Notes: generated by a model from the sequence alone, not told the origin. Counted from the first letter of the stretch, positions 1-11,493 are shown. The stretch is 64,000 bases of DNA from Marsupella aquatica (GCA_973895155.1 OZ316895.1:17670001-17734000), one strand, 5' to 3'. Numbers and translations are program-made.

Positions 1-1
1 A

Positions 2-193
2 TTTTGCCGCTCTCGCAGACAAGGAGGTCATATGTTGTCGAAGAATTCGTCTGACTCCTTTGATGCGGGTAGAACTGTGGCACTGACTGTAGACAGCTCT
101 ATTGCGAACCCGTATGTGCCCTGTTGCTTGGACTCCAGGAACACCCTTTGGAAGGAAGAGCGTCCAATTGCAGCAGGTACTACTGTTATGTGA
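2..193 (+). other. open frame at left edge, possible last exon
   Basis: A frame open from the window edge runs 63 codons to a TGA at 191-193. A possible acceptor (ctctcgcag) ends at 18 and a possible donor (gcag/gtact) lies near 174, so this could be an internal exon instead. The peptide, which ends with TLWKEERPIAAGTTVM, matches no family I recognise. It may equally be chance; the upstream part is outside the window. Confidence 0.2.
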
Positions 194-2616
194 AACTTAC
201 AGGATTTCTATTTCAACTTTGACTCATGAAGCACTTGTCTCTGGTGCTGAATTGTGTAGGCTATAATAACCCACTTCACTGAATGTGGTTCTTTGGCTCT
301 GTTGAAGGTTGTTGCCTTGAATGTTGAAAGATGGGCCGGTCTGACGTGTAAATCGTAGTGTTCAGGATTCGCATTTCCATGATGTCAATGGCTCTGTAAA
401 GAGTCCATGCAATAAGCTTTTTAGAAAAATGCTTTCATTCTTGATTTGCTATCGCTGCCAAATTATCACGAGAGGAGAAGTGTGACAATTATGTTTTCTT
501 CCCCCTTATGTGGTCCTTTAAGCTGAAGATTTCTTGCTGAAAGCACTCGATGATAGGGAATCTGTACTTATTGGCCTCTCGATTCATTGACGTGAGTAAA
601 TTGCTCTGGAATTTTAGTCGTGTGTTCTAATTATCTGAATCATATTTCTGTGGTACGGAAAGTATTTCGTTTGTGCACTGAATGATCTGAATGTACCTAT
701 GGCTGTTCATCCATGCTAGCAGGGGTACCTGCAAGTCCAGTTTCTTAGATTGTGCATGTTGAGGTATTTGGCAACAAGGTCAACTTCTCCTTTGGAAACT
801 TATGTTTTCTGAAGTCCATTTCTAATTCTTGACGATCAGGCTATTAGGTGTCGATGGAGGACTGGCAAGCGCAAAACTAACATGTGCGTACTAATTGCTC
901 ATTGTTAGTATGTCGCTATTTCACCTCTTCTCGGAGTGTGACGAAATAGGGATTGCCAACTAGACCATTTCTCAGCACAGATCTAAAATCCTACTTTGTC
1001 CATCTCAGGAAACTGAACAGAAAACATCTCATGCCTGAGTGAACTGTAAATATAACTGACATGTCCAACGAGAGTGTAACTTAGAGCATGAGTCAATTCA
1101 AAATTTCCATACAAAAGGCCCAAAATGATGTGTAACAGGGGCACAATTTTGCATTCAGAGAAGTGAGATACTGGATAAACATGCTGTGAAAGTATAAGAG
1201 ATTGGAGCCATGCTCCATTACAATTACTTGCGTTTTAAAATGACACCTGGGAAGAACAAATATGTACCTAGAACCTTCAAATTCTGAACATTTCTTTGTC
1301 CAGGCTACGCTGGCGATGGATAGCTGTGGCATCCTTTCAACTAGAAGAACAAGGCCATAGAAGAACATGGCCACAATGCACAGTGCAGTATATCTGGCCC
1401 TGGTCAAATTGAAGTGCAATAGATTCTCCAAAAAAAGTTGTATGACTACCTTCTTCCCCCCAACACAGCACCTGGGCTTTTTTAGGTCTTCATGAGAAAA
1501 AGTATTTCAACCATAAGTCATTTTAACATAGTGCTCGGGCATTGTGTTCTAATATTGGTGTTGTGTTCGAGTTGGACACTCTGTTCGAGATTTGACTCTA
1601 AACTGTTGTACATGGAGCACAAATAGTAAAAATTTTAAGAATCATATGATAATGTCAATATTCAAACACAATGTCAATATTTGAACACTATATTTTCAAA
1701 CACAATATCCTGCAAACACAAAAAAATGAAAACACAATCAAAATTCAAATACAATGTCCTGGGTGTACTATTCAAATAGAGCACCCCATGGCCCACTATT
1801 TGAATACAAGGCCATGATGTTCGTTATTGGGGGAAAATGTAGGTCAAGTCTACAGTTGTGCCAACATTCCCGTACATGGGGCATCTTTTCTGGGAAATGT
1901 AGGTCAAGTCTACAGTTGTGCCAACATTCCCGTACATGGGGCATCTTTTCTGTTTCAGGCAACTGATGCCATAATGCATCTGAAAACCTGGCTTCAGCTC
2001 AAGTTTTGAGGGGTTATTATTGACCATAATGCACTGGTAACATGGAGTCAATAATTAAAAGCTTAAGATTTTATTTTTACTATTTCTAGTAAAAGGAGAC
2101 GAGAAGTTTCATAATTCTACATCCAAATCTGCACTGTGCATTCACATATATAAGCACTTTGAACTACAATCGTGAAAAAAATCATACAAGGCATGAAGAA
2201 TATAGTAACATCCCGTTTTGCAGGGCATTGTGAGCTGTGATGCCCAACAAAATGAGGGCATTTGCCCCAAGTTTGGAGGGGCTAATAATTGTCCATACTG
2301 GTCTGGTAACAAAACATACATCGAAAGTTTTATAATGTGCCTATCCAAATCTGTGCATTCTTCTCTATAAATGCACTAAAAATTTCAAAGCAAAAAACCC
2401 CAAAGGGCAGTAAGTACTGACAACTCATTACGCTTATGACAGTTTCAAGGGTGCCCTCCAATAATCAACGCCCTTACTAAAGTCCTTACAAGGAAAATCT
2501 CATTGCTGGTTTGTTGAAAAAGGCACAAAGAACTAGCTTTCATAACTAGAGGAAACCTCAAGAGGTATAAATTGAAGAAAGAAAATTGCTTGGTTATTGC
2601 CTGGCAGTACTACTGT
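194..2616. other. intergenic flank, no gene seen
   Basis: AT-rich sequence without a coding frame I would defend. A 112-codon minus frame at 1093-1431 lacks family motifs or splice context. The only structure seen is the short tandem duplication at 1834-1953. Confidence 0.5.
1834..1953. repeat. 60-bp tandem duplication
   Basis: Two head-to-tail copies of a 60-bp unit containing gtaggtcaagtctacagttg. They are essentially identical, so the duplication is recent. No coding role is evident. Confidence 0.9.
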
Positions 2617-2621
2617 ATGTG

Positions 2622-2729
2622 TGTGAGAATAGAATGAATCATGTATAGTCTGTGGCGTTTGGTACATGTAGTGGTGCCGGTCCGGTGACTGGTTGGTCCG
2701 GTCGTCCGGTCACCAGGTAGAGTCTAACA
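2622..2729 (-). repeat. copia-1 3' LTR (108 bp)
   Basis: The left LTR reads TGTGAGAATAG...GTCTAACA on the + strand. It matches 25609-25716 base for base as far as I can read and is preceded by the ATGTG duplication. 108 bp is very short for an autonomous plant copia family. Confidence 0.95.
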
Positions 2730-2740
2730 CTCCCCTTTGG
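2730..2740 (-). other. copia-1 polypurine tract
   Basis: On the minus strand the sequence abutting the 3' LTR is CCAAAGGGGAG. This purine run in the canonical position primes plus-strand DNA synthesis in LTR elements. Confidence 0.75.
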
Positions 2741-3119
2741 ATATATAGTGACAACTATATGGACAACATAGACTATACCTATTATATCATGTTCATAGGA
2801 AATACATGATATAAGTACAATCGAGGTAGACTGCCTCGTTAAAAAACCTTTATCAACTCTAGCTTAGTAAAAACTCTACCAGTGTAGCAGAGAAAATATG
2901 AGTGCTAAAGGAAAAAGAGTGCAGCCTAACAGTCCTCGTCGTAATAAATGTCAATAGTGTATAAAGTTAGATGCTATAGTAAATCTAGCTTTAACATCTG
3001 TTTCATCAGTTGGTCGTCAGCAGCATATCATAAGCATCATGTCGTCAGCATCATCAAGTATCATGTGGAGCAGTAGTCTCCGCGGTCATCATGCGTCGCA
3101 CGCTCCGCAGTCCAATCGC
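2741..3119 (-). other. copia-1 3' untranslated region
   Basis: Non-coding stretch between the end of pol and the polypurine tract. Nothing else is seen in it. Confidence 0.6.
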
Positions 3120-5398
3120 CTAGCAGTGTCGGTGATGAACTGATGGCGATAGTGATTTGGTGAAGAGATCCGCACAGTTGTCTGCACTTGAAATCTGCAA
3201 AATGTTGATCTCTTTTCCATGTAATTCGTGGGTGTAGAAAACTTTGGAGCTATATGCTTCACGCGATCGCCTTTGATGAATCCTTTCGTGATCTGCTGTA
3301 TACATGCTGCGTTATCCTCAAAAATGTTAGTAGGCTTCGTTAGTGGTGGTAGGCCGCATTTGGTGTTGATGTGGTTTATAAAGGATCGTAACCAAACGGC
3401 TTCACGACTAGCCTCATGTAGAGCTAAGATTTCTGAGTGATTCGATGAGGTTGCTGTTAGGGTCTGTTTCACGCTTTTCCAAGAAAAAACGGTACCCCCT
3501 ATGGTAAAAACGTATCCAGTTTGGGATTTTGCGGTATCAATGTCGGAGAGATATCCGGCATCCGCGTATCCTATGGGCTCGTGGTTTGCACCGAATGGGT
3601 AAAATAACCCGGTATCGGTGGTTCCACGTAGATATCTAAATATGTGCTTAACTCCATTCCAGTGTTTGGCTGTGGGAGTTGTACTATGTCTGGCTAGTAA
3701 GCTAACTGCAAATGCAATGTCTGGTCTGGTCTGATTTGCTAGGTACATTAATGCTCCTATCGCAGAAAGATAAGGAGTTTCTGGTCCTAATATTGGTTCA
3801 TGTTCCTCGCGCTTGCAAAAAACGTCAGTATTGTTTTCTAATGAACGTACTACCATTGGTGACGTCAATGGGTGTGCTAGGTTCATATTGAACTGTTTTA
3901 GGATCTTTTCAGTTTGTGTTGTTTGATGGAGTATCATGCCAGTAGGTAAGATCTCCAGTTGTAATCCTAAGCAAAAGTTTGTATGTCCAAGGTCTTTCAT
4001 CTCAAATGTTGATTTAAGACTAGTAATAGTATCTTCGGTAATTTGGGGTGTCCCAAATATGTTTAAGTCATCAACATAGATAGAAACGATGACATATTCG
4101 TCATCCACATGTTTAATAAATAAACATGGTGTAATGGCATCATGGGAAAAACCCATGGCAATCATTTCATCGGTAAATCTTTGATACCATACTCTGCCAC
4201 TTTGTTTCAGGCCATATAATGCCTTCAACACGCGGATAGCTAGTCCGCGGCGAGTATTCCGTATGGTTGACACAGCGGTGTCCTTATTATGAGTTACATG
4301 TGTAGATGACACATGAGGTATAACTTGAGATAATTGTGTTATAATCTTATGTAAATATGGGATATGCGATTTAGCGCCTTGAGCTAAAGCTTGGCGTCGT
4401 TGCTCCAACTCAGGAGGTGATCGCATGTATAGACAAGTGTCTAAAGTGCCATATAAATATGCAATTGCAACATCCAGTTGTCGCATCTGTAGTTGATGGA
4501 AAATGGCAAATCCGATAAGATATCGGAATGTTGTGCTATCCATAACCGATGAATAGGTTTCATCGTAATGAATTCCCGGTTGTTGTGTAAATCCTTTCCC
4601 TACCAGACGTGCTTTATAGCGTACAACTTGGCCTTTATCATTTCTTTTGCGGACAAATATCCACTTGTAGCCAATTAGGTGTACGTCTTGCGGTGTTGGC
4701 TCGACTGGGCCAAAAGTGTGTCTGCTTAGTAGGGAATCTAATTCTCCATTTATAGCTTTTTGCCATTCAGGCCAATCTGGTCTGTTTTGGCATTCTAAGA
4801 TAGATATTGGTTCGGGTGTATCGTCAGTGATATGTGTTGCCACCATTAATGCAAAAGCATCATCTATTGAAGTAGTATTTCTATCCCACATCGCACCTGT
4901 GTGTGCGTAGTGGATAGAGGTCTCTTCATGAGTTGTGGATTTGGTATGATTGACATCAGGTGAAGGTGGTATAGATGAACCACGCCTTCTTGGTTGTTTA
5001 TCCTTTGATCCCAAGGGTCTGCCACGTTTGGCACGAGGCTGGGATGTATTTGCTGGCTCACTTGATAATTCGATGCGAGCAGATGCTCTCGCAGCTGGAA
5101 TATGTGAGCGGCTAACTTGTGATGTATCAACGAAAGCGTCAGGAAGTTCTTCCACAATCTTGTGGAGTTGTAAAATTCGTTGAACTTCTTTCTCCCCTTG
5201 ATTGGTTCGAAGGTCTTGCCAAAATGACGAATGTCTTTCCCACTCCAAAGGTGGTTGTGGGTGTTCAGGGGTTATTAATGGTGGGTAAATGTGTTCATCA
5301 AAATGGCAATCTAGAAATCTGGATTTAAAAACGTCACCAGTTGTTGGCTCCATATATCGGATTATGGACGGAGAGTCGAATCCGATGTATATCCCCAA
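3120..5398 (-). pseudogene. copia-1 pol, reverse transcriptase and RNase H part
   Basis: Encodes the C-terminal half of a copia polyprotein. It opens with the integrase tail (GIYIGFDSPSIIRYMEP, the usual GPQR..LGIY..Y region). The reverse transcriptase follows (YKARLVGKGFTQ, LDVAIAYLYG, catalytic IYVDDLNIFG), then RNase H (GYADAGY, SQTGYVF, SSNHSEILAL, EDNAACI). It is in frame with the upstream part but separated by a TAG at 5399-5401. Near 3237-3243 one T is missing from a T-run. The frame therefore changes before the normal ending ADNCADLFTKSL, which sits in the neighbouring frame down to 3120. The family is certain; the copy is non-functional. Confidence 0.93.
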
Positions 5399-7104
5399 CT
5401 ATCGTTGGGGTCCCATCTTGGTTCGTTTGGGTGGAGTAATGGGGACCATTACTTGACATCCAAATGAACGAAGATGTGATAGGTCAGGTTTAATACCGTT
5501 AGCAATTTGGTATGGGCTATAGGTATTAAAAGCCGATGGGCAGTATTGGATTAATGCATTAGCCTGTAATATGGCGTGTCCCCATGCTGAGACGGGGAGT
5601 TTTGACTGCATTAGTAATGGGCGTGCGATTAACTGAAGGCGTTTAATAACCGCTTTGGCTAATCCGTTCTGAAAATGCACGTGAGGTACAGGATATTGTA
5701 CGTCGATGCCAAGTGATGTACAAAAGTCATCAAATGTTTCGGATGTGAATTCCCCTGCATTGTCCACCCTGAGTGTCTTAATGGGGTGATCTGGGAATTG
5801 TGCTTTCACGCGCAAGATTTGCGCCAAAATGCGAGGCATAACCATGTTCCTCGTTGAAAGCAGGGTCACATTTGACCATTTAGTGGATGCGTCGATTAAT
5901 ACCATAAAGTAGCGGAAAGGTCCGCTTGGTGGGTTAATTGGCCCGCAAACATCTGCATGGATTATTTCCAAGAATTGGGGTATTTTAGTTGGCAATTTTG
6001 ATGTCGTGGGCCTTGTTATTAGTTTGCCACGTGAGCATGCAGTGCATGGGGTGCTCGCTGGAATGTGGCGTGTATTGATTGGAATGCCTCTTGAATTCTT
6101 AATGATTTTGGTTAGCATTGATTGGCCAGGGTGGCCGAGGCGTGCATGCCAAAGCGCATGCAATTCGCTTGTGTTGGCATTGTTATGCAGGCATTCAATA
6201 TGAGTTACATAAAACCCGCAGGGATATGAGAAAAATGTTTCTTTAATGATTTTCCCCGTAGGGGTATTTTCAACCAAGTGGATGACCTCTTGGTCTCTTG
6301 TATCCCCTGTTTGGACGTGTAGTCCATTTGCTCGTATATCTCTAAAACTAAGGAGATTACGAGTTGCGTTCGGGGCGAAAATGGCAGATTCTATGTGTAT
6401 TTTGGTACCTTGTGGGAGTCTAATAGAAGCTGGGCCGAAGCCCTCTTCTATTTGGCTAGGACCATTAATAGTGGTCAGGGACCTACATGAGGGTGTAATC
6501 TTGTGGAAAAGGTGCCTATCCCTGAGGATAGTATGCGTGGTCGCACTGTCGATAATACATGTGCTTGGACTATTTAAATCTGGTGTAGTGGAGCTACTTG
6601 CCACTAAGTGTGCCTCGGGTTGGACAGGTAGGTCTGAAAAGTCTTGGAATGGGTCACTAGACTCCATGAACGCCCCGTGGGTTTCACGGGGTGGTGGCCT
6701 AGAGGTTTGTCCATCCTGGATGGACCGTTGGTATAGATCTCTAAGGTGTTGCGGGATTCTATAGTTTCTCGCTAGGTGGTTTGTCATGCCACATTCATGG
6801 CATTTCGGTCGTTCCCGTTGTTGTCAGGATTGTGACCAATCGTTTCTATGGTTATTGTTATATGTTCTACCACCGCCGCGTCCGCCACGTCCTCCTCGTC
6901 CTCCACGTCCTTCTCGTCCACCACGTCCTCCACGTCCTCTAAAGGTCCGTTGGGAGTTATATTGTGGACGTTGGTTATAGAAACTCCCCCTGTTGTGGGT
7001 GTTTCTCCGGTTGCTATTCTTAGCGCGTTTAATGCCTTGCCTCGATGTGGAGGGTTCATCATTTTCTATGTTATGGGTTTCATTTTGTTGTCCTGATGGC
7101 ATTG
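5399..7104 (-). pseudogene. copia-1 gag C-terminus, protease and integrase part
   Basis: From the gypsy insertion point the minus frame carries the Gag tail: an RG-rich run (RGGRGGREGRGG) and a CCHC knuckle CHECGMTNHLARNY whose last cysteine is tyrosine. A TGA at 6824-6826 interrupts the frame just before the knuckle. The protease follows (CIIDSATTHTIL), then the pre-integrase zinc-binding region (LWHARLGHPG...CTACSRGK). The integrase core has both aspartates (IHADVCGP, LRVDNAGEF). The third catalytic residue is changed: the usual glutamate after NGLA reads lysine (NGLAKAVIKRLQ). With stops on both sides, this polyprotein cannot be made or work. Confidence 0.93.
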
Positions 7105-7199
7105 TGCCCTGTAGATAGGCAGTAATTCCAAAGTCATGAAGAAAACCGGAAAATTTTTAAATTTTTGAAGTAGTTAAACTATATTTGCTGATAACTCGA

Positions 7200-7400
7200 G
7201 TAAACTAAACTCTGCCGAAGATTAAGAGTTTAAGAGTTGAAGAGTTGAAGTGTTTAAGAGTTTACGGGTTTACGAGTAAACCCTACTTTAATAGTTTAAG
7301 AGTTTAAGAGTTTAAGAGTTGAAGTGTTTAATAGTTTAAGAGTTTAAGGGTTTACGAGTAAACCCTACTTTAAGACTTTACGACTTTAAGAGTTGCGACT
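7200..7400 (+). repeat. degenerate 9-bp motif array upstream of the LTR ORF
   Basis: Many copies of AAGAGTTTA and variants (gttgaagag, gtttacgag) in tandem. The same array is at 19375-19575 in the other LTR. Similar words recur after the ORF and in the internal leader at 12780-12880. Confidence 0.85.
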
Positions 7401-7597
7401 TGCGAACTGGCGAGCCCCGCGATTGTGACAGGCTACGGCTAACTCCAACGGGACTTTGCAACAAAACGAGGAGCAGGCCTTGAAGGGGGAGGAATCCAGA
7501 ACATAGGCGCTCACTCCTGACTTCTCTTCCGCTGCATCTTTCATCGCTCTCGACTCCAAACAATTCTTCGCGTAGCTCAGTGAGCAGAATTTGAGCT

Positions 7598-9994
7598 ATG
7601 GCTGACTTGAACGCTGATGCACAGTATCGTGTTCAAACTCTGGCAATTCCTAAGAGTGTGGTCGCTCGAATTCCTTTGGCGCCCGACAGTTGTGAAAATT
7701 TGAGAACATCGTTACAGCAGCTCGGATTGGAACATCTACTCGCAATCCCTTGGAATGTGGAGCTCGACTCTTATTTACAGGATTTTGTGAGAGGATCACT
7801 GATTGCCCCTGAATTTCGACAAACCATTCGAGCTCGGCCAAGTTTATGGACAGTTGAGCAAGTAGCTCATGCCTTCCGCTGCCCCTTAGATGGAGAAGGA
7901 TTATATTCAAAGAAAAAAGATTTGTCCACTCCTTACTTTTCAGGGATTTGCCATCCTACCAATGGCTGGAATGTGACACAATGTACCTATCCGGATTTGA
8001 GGATTCTTTTAGAATTTCTAGTGCCCATTCTCCATCCGAAGAGACCAACTATCTGCCCTGTGGCATTGGCGAATACTATCGTAGCTTCTCACAGTGGAGC
8101 TATTCAAGTAAATTGGGCGTTGTTACTTTTCAATGTGATGCACGATCAGGTGAGAAGTATGAAGGCAGGCAGACCTACTTGTCTACAAGTCTATCTATCT
8201 CAGCTGTATCAAGCACATGACTGTTTACATCCGGAGGAGAAAACAGAAAGGGGATTACTTCTGATCGAGTTGGACATTGAGGAAGAAATTAGTGTAGCAG
8301 AATCAGAACAGGACATTCTGCTGAATTCCACTGATCAGGATGTTAATATGGAGGATGTCTCGATAGATGGTTCGGAATTTCCCCCTGAACACAACATGGA
8401 GGTCATTTTATACTCTCCAAGAGAAATCAGTGGAGCAGATCAACTTGAAGCTGAAGGAGACGAGATTTTTCCTGAGCAACAAGAAGTCGTTGTTGAACCA
8501 ACTATTACTGCCATACGAGGAGTCACCATGCCCCCTTTTTCGAAAGCAGAGTCAAATCAGCAGCTTATTGATAAGTTAATCTCTCTCTTCGGTTGCAGTG
8601 ATGTTGAACTCTACGATGTTGTCTGTGATTTGAGATCCGAGGCAGTTAGCTTATCCTCTCCATTTCCAGATCAGCTAACCCCTGTCAGGACCGCTTCTCC
8701 CATTGAGAGGTCAGCACCAGAAGAATTTGTTGCTCTCACTCCTACTGTCCCACAGAATCTACCTCCAGAGCCAAGTGAACCTGTCTCAAGGATAGGAAAC
8801 ACAAGTTGTGTTGCAATTGTAACTGACCTACTGGAATTGCTTCAGTGTGAACCTGAGGAGATAATCTCTGTGGTTAGTGACTTAATTCCGAAGTACACAG
8901 AATTCAAAGGCCCTTCCAACCCGGGTGACTGCATTTATAGTCCAGATTCCAATTATGAGCCAACCGAGGGACCTATTTATACCCAACCACAGTATGAACA
9001 TCCTTCTGTTAGACAGGATCTTCCTGAGGATTCTGATCCACCCTCTGATTTTGATTCCATCCGATCTTATGACAACTCTGTCGAGTCGTCACCAAGGCAA
9101 GGATTTGAGGATGTTGACACTACCTTAAGATCTGATCCAAATTTAGTGGCAGTTGTCACCTCCTCTACTCAAACACCCCGGTATTCTGTCATTGAGAAAA
9201 GATATACACGACATCCAGAGTCTCAAGTGCAGAGGTACGTGGAGACTTGTAAGATAATGCAGGCCAACAGACCCCCAATTGGAGAGTTTTGGAGATACTA
9301 CTACCTTAAGAAGACTGAGGCCAGTTACATATTTGACCTCAGAAGTTTCGGAACTTCAAGAGTGGAGATGGCTCAATTTGATGAGTTCTGGGCTGACTCA
9401 ATCTACTTCCGACCCATCCTTGCTATGATGCTACTTCAAGGGGATGTAGAAGTAGAAGATCCAGATTTGGTTTTGGCCTATTTCGGGAATTTTGCAGCTT
9501 ACGCTCTGGACTTTGTGATTTCTTTTCTCATGCAGAGTAAGAAATCCACTTCTCACCAGAACTCTTACATCCCACGAGAGCCGAAGGTTGTCCTTGTTTC
9601 CACCAGTTCCCTAGCTGAGAAACAGAGGATCTGGAATAATGTCACTACTCAGACCCTGGCTCATTTCAACCGATATTTTAAGGATGTCAGATGGAGACTT
9701 CGACCCTTCTATTCCAGGATGATGAATAGTGATGAGTTTCTGCATCACTATCCCCAAGTATATGCTGCCACCTGCAACAACTATGATGTACTAGGGATAT
9801 ACAGAGAAGCTCTTCGTATAAATTCCTGTTATTTGATGAAGCGAATGCCTTTGATGTATCCTGAGAGACAACTAAGGTGCCTACCCTACTCTCGAGGATC
9901 ACCACGTCAGACTGAGCTGATGGAGGTAACACAGAATCGGACTGTCACCTACGTGGAGCTGCTCGAACCCGATGATATTCGACAACAAGCTTGA
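7598..9994 (+). CDS. LTR-encoded 798-aa protein, copy in 5' LTR
   Basis: An intact 798-codon ORF wholly inside the LTR. It starts ATGGCTGAC in good context about 490 bp from the LTR start. I recognise no named family. Residues 1-215 look globular (WTVEQVAHAFRCPLDGEG, NWALLLFNVMHDQV) and vaguely resemble the helical proteins of some Athila-type elements. Residues 215-520 are acidic and Ser/Pro-rich. They hold two copies of a roughly 27-residue helical motif (QLIDKLISLFGCSDVELYDV near 323 and AIVTDLLELLQCEPEEIISV near 406). Residues 530-798 are again globular and rich in Tyr, Trp and Arg. No signal peptide, zinc motif or catalytic signature is visible. The 3' LTR copy differs only at residue 118 (Cys here, Arg there). 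Confidence 0.88.
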   Translation: MADLNADAQYRVQTLAIPKSVVARIPLAPDSCENLRTSLQQLGLEHLLAIPWNVELDSYLQDFVRGSLIAPEFRQTIRARPSLWTVEQVAHAFRCPLDGEGLYSKKKDLSTPYFSGICHPTNGWNVTQCTYPDLRILLEFLVPILHPKRPTICPVALANTIVASHSGAIQVNWALLLFNVMHDQVRSMKAGRPTCLQVYLSQLYQAHDCLHPEEKTERGLLLIELDIEEEISVAESEQDILLNSTDQDVNMEDVSIDGSEFPPEHNMEVILYSPREISGADQLEAEGDEIFPEQQEVVVEPTITAIRGVTMPPFSKAESNQQLIDKLISLFGCSDVELYDVVCDLRSEAVSLSSPFPDQLTPVRTASPIERSAPEEFVALTPTVPQNLPPEPSEPVSRIGNTSCVAIVTDLLELLQCEPEEIISVVSDLIPKYTEFKGPSNPGDCIYSPDSNYEPTEGPIYTQPQYEHPSVRQDLPEDSDPPSDFDSIRSYDNSVESSPRQGFEDVDTTLRSDPNLVAVVTSSTQTPRYSVIEKRYTRHPESQVQRYVETCKIMQANRPPIGEFWRYYYLKKTEASYIFDLRSFGTSRVEMAQFDEFWADSIYFRPILAMMLLQGDVEVEDPDLVLAYFGNFAAYALDFVISFLMQSKKSTSHQNSYIPREPKVVLVSTSSLAEKQRIWNNVTTQTLAHFNRYFKDVRWRLRPFYSRMMNSDEFLHHYPQVYAATCNNYDVLGIYREALRINSCYLMKRMPLMYPERQLRCLPYSRGSPRQTELMEVTQNRTVTYVELLEPDDIRQQA

Positions 9995-10200
9995 AGGAGA
10001 CTATCTTTTTAGCTAGTATTGAAAAGTATAGTACTTTTACCAATTTTTCTAAATGTGTTGTAGAGCTTTAAAAGCTATGAGACTTCTTTAGGCTGTAGTC
10101 TGTACCTAGGAAACCCTGCTGGAAAAATTTCAGAGTTTTCCGAACCAGGAGTAGAAAGTTAAAAATAGTTGAATCTACTCAATTTTTAGTATACCGAAAT

Positions 10201-10263
10201 TAAGAGTTTAAGAGTTTAAGTTTTTACGTTTTTAAGAGTTTAAGTTTTTAAGAGTTTAAGAGT
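10201..10263 (+). repeat. second 9-bp motif array, after the LTR ORF
   Basis: Runs of aagagttta and gtttttacg repeat the words found before the ORF, so the ORF is bracketed by the same motif. The equivalent copy is near 22376-22438. Confidence 0.8.
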
Positions 10264-10380
10264 TCATACTTAGCCATTTTTTCCGGCTTTCCACTTATTG
10301 AATCGTCGTTTTGACTTTTTGAGGGTTATGAAGAGGCATGTCTCTTCGACCCTGTGACCTCTTATTCTGTAGTTCATCAC

Positions 10381-10388
10381 TATTTATA
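10381..10388 (+). promoter_or_regulatory. candidate LTR TATA box
   Basis: TATTTATA followed by cctcttcccc. If this is the core promoter, the 798-codon ORF lies in U3, as an LTR gene does in some animal retroviruses. This is inference from position and sequence only. Confidence 0.3.
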
Positions 10389-11185
10389 CCTCTTCCCCTA
10401 GTGTAGAGAGATGGTTAAGTTTTGCAGTTTTGCCTCTCCCTTGTGTTAAACTAGTTGATCATGAATCTATGAGTTCGAGATCAGGTTTAACATTTGGAGA
10501 GACTTACCTCCTTCTTGTATTTTGGAACCCAAATACTTGAAGTAAAACCTCAGTTATGAATCTCGTGAATTATAATGTCAGATTCCGCTTTGGTGACACA
10601 TTGTAATCTCACAAGTTCTTAGAGTTAACTCATTGAGTTTAAGTTGCATTGGAAATGATGTTTTCACCTTCATGTTGTTTAGTACCATCTAAATGCTGAA
10701 GTATTTATCCTTTTAGATCTTGACTAAGTATCACTTAGGAAGAAAGGTCAAGACATGTTGCCGGCATTTTAAAAGGATACTCTAGTATGCAGTTTAGATC
10801 TGAAAAGCCGTGTGGATTTGGATTCCCTTTAAAGTCATTCCATTATTACTTATGTCTAAGGAGTAACCTTGGTCTATTCCAGACTCCCTTAAGCATACTC
10901 TGAGAGATTTTTCCTTGTGTTTTGTTAATTGCAATCTTTTGCTTAATTGAAGGTTATCTGATGTTGAGTTATCATCAAAAACTACTCACCGCTGTGGAGC
11001 GATCTTCAAAGTACCTGATTAAAGTAGTCAAGATTGATTACTATGTGTGACACAAGAGCTTAAAGCTTTGTTTTTAGTTTATTACATCAAACCAACCCCA
11101 TCTTGTTCTTAAAGGGAACGAATACCGAGTTTAGAGACTTTAAAATGTGATTTTTGGTTCTCTATGGCAAACTACATGAGAATTT

Positions 11186-11205
11186 TGGCGTCGCTGCCGG
11201 GGAAC
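11186..11205 (+). other. gypsy primer binding site, tRNA-Asp-like
   Basis: TGGCGTCGCTGCCGGGGAAC lies 9 nt after the 5' LTR. It matches the complement of a plant tRNA-Asp 3' end (TGGCGCCGTTGCCGGGGA..) with about three differences. Asp-type primer sites are typical of Athila/Tat-like elements. Confidence 0.85.
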
Positions 11206-11298
11206 AAATCAAGGATGGTTTGAAGTACAGGCAGTGAATGCCAAAAGGAGGTTAATTCAGTGAATCTGGAATAAACAAAAGAAAGGTGGAAGTTGACC

Positions 11299-11466
11299 AT
11301 GGAACCCCAAGGAGAATGGGAGTTCCCTCCATTACAAATTCGATCTTTCACAATGGAAAATGCACCAGAGGCATTTAGGGAGAGATTTGGAGGTGAAACT
11401 CCTCCCTCAATTTTGGAAAGAAAGAGAAAAGCTAAAGCCAAGAAGGAAAGACGAAATGGGGCTTAG
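11299..11466 (+). CDS. gypsy leader ORF, 55 aa
   Basis: ATG to TAG, a 55-aa peptide with a basic tail (ERKRKAKAKKERR). It is in the same frame as the 286-aa ORF that follows. Reading through the TAG at 11464-11466 joins the two with nine codons between. It may be the true N-terminus of that protein, broken by one nonsense change or expressed by readthrough. No family recognised. Confidence 0.45.
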   Translation: MEPQGEWEFPPLQIRSFTMENAPEAFRERFGGETPPSILERKRKAKAKKERRNGA

Positions 11467-11493
11467 TGGGGGAATATCCTTCCCAAGAAAGAG

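Larger units (their letters stand above)
7110..11176 (+). repeat. gypsy 5' LTR (4067 bp)
   Basis: Begins TGTAGATAGGCAG and ends GGCAAACTACA. Contains a 9-bp motif array, the 798-codon ORF, a second small array, and about 0.9 kb of further non-coding sequence before the primer site. Differs from the 3' LTR at 7949 (t versus c) and by one base in the array near 7315. Confidence 0.97.
9995..11176 (+). other. LTR sequence downstream of the LTR ORF
   Basis: About 1.2 kb of AT-rich LTR without a coding frame. It contains a second array of the AAGAGTTTA motif at 10201-10263 and a candidate TATA box at 10381-10388, and is the probable R-U5 part. Confidence 0.6.

Noticed and set aside
1093-1431. 112-codon minus-strand ORF
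   Set aside because: No motif, no splice or promoter context, length expected by chance in this amount of DNA.
6784-7096. Small ORFs in other frames at the copia-1 gag tail, including a + strand Thr/Ser-rich one
   Set aside because: They are shadows of the RG-rich Gag tail; the frame in register with protease and with the other gag half is the real one.
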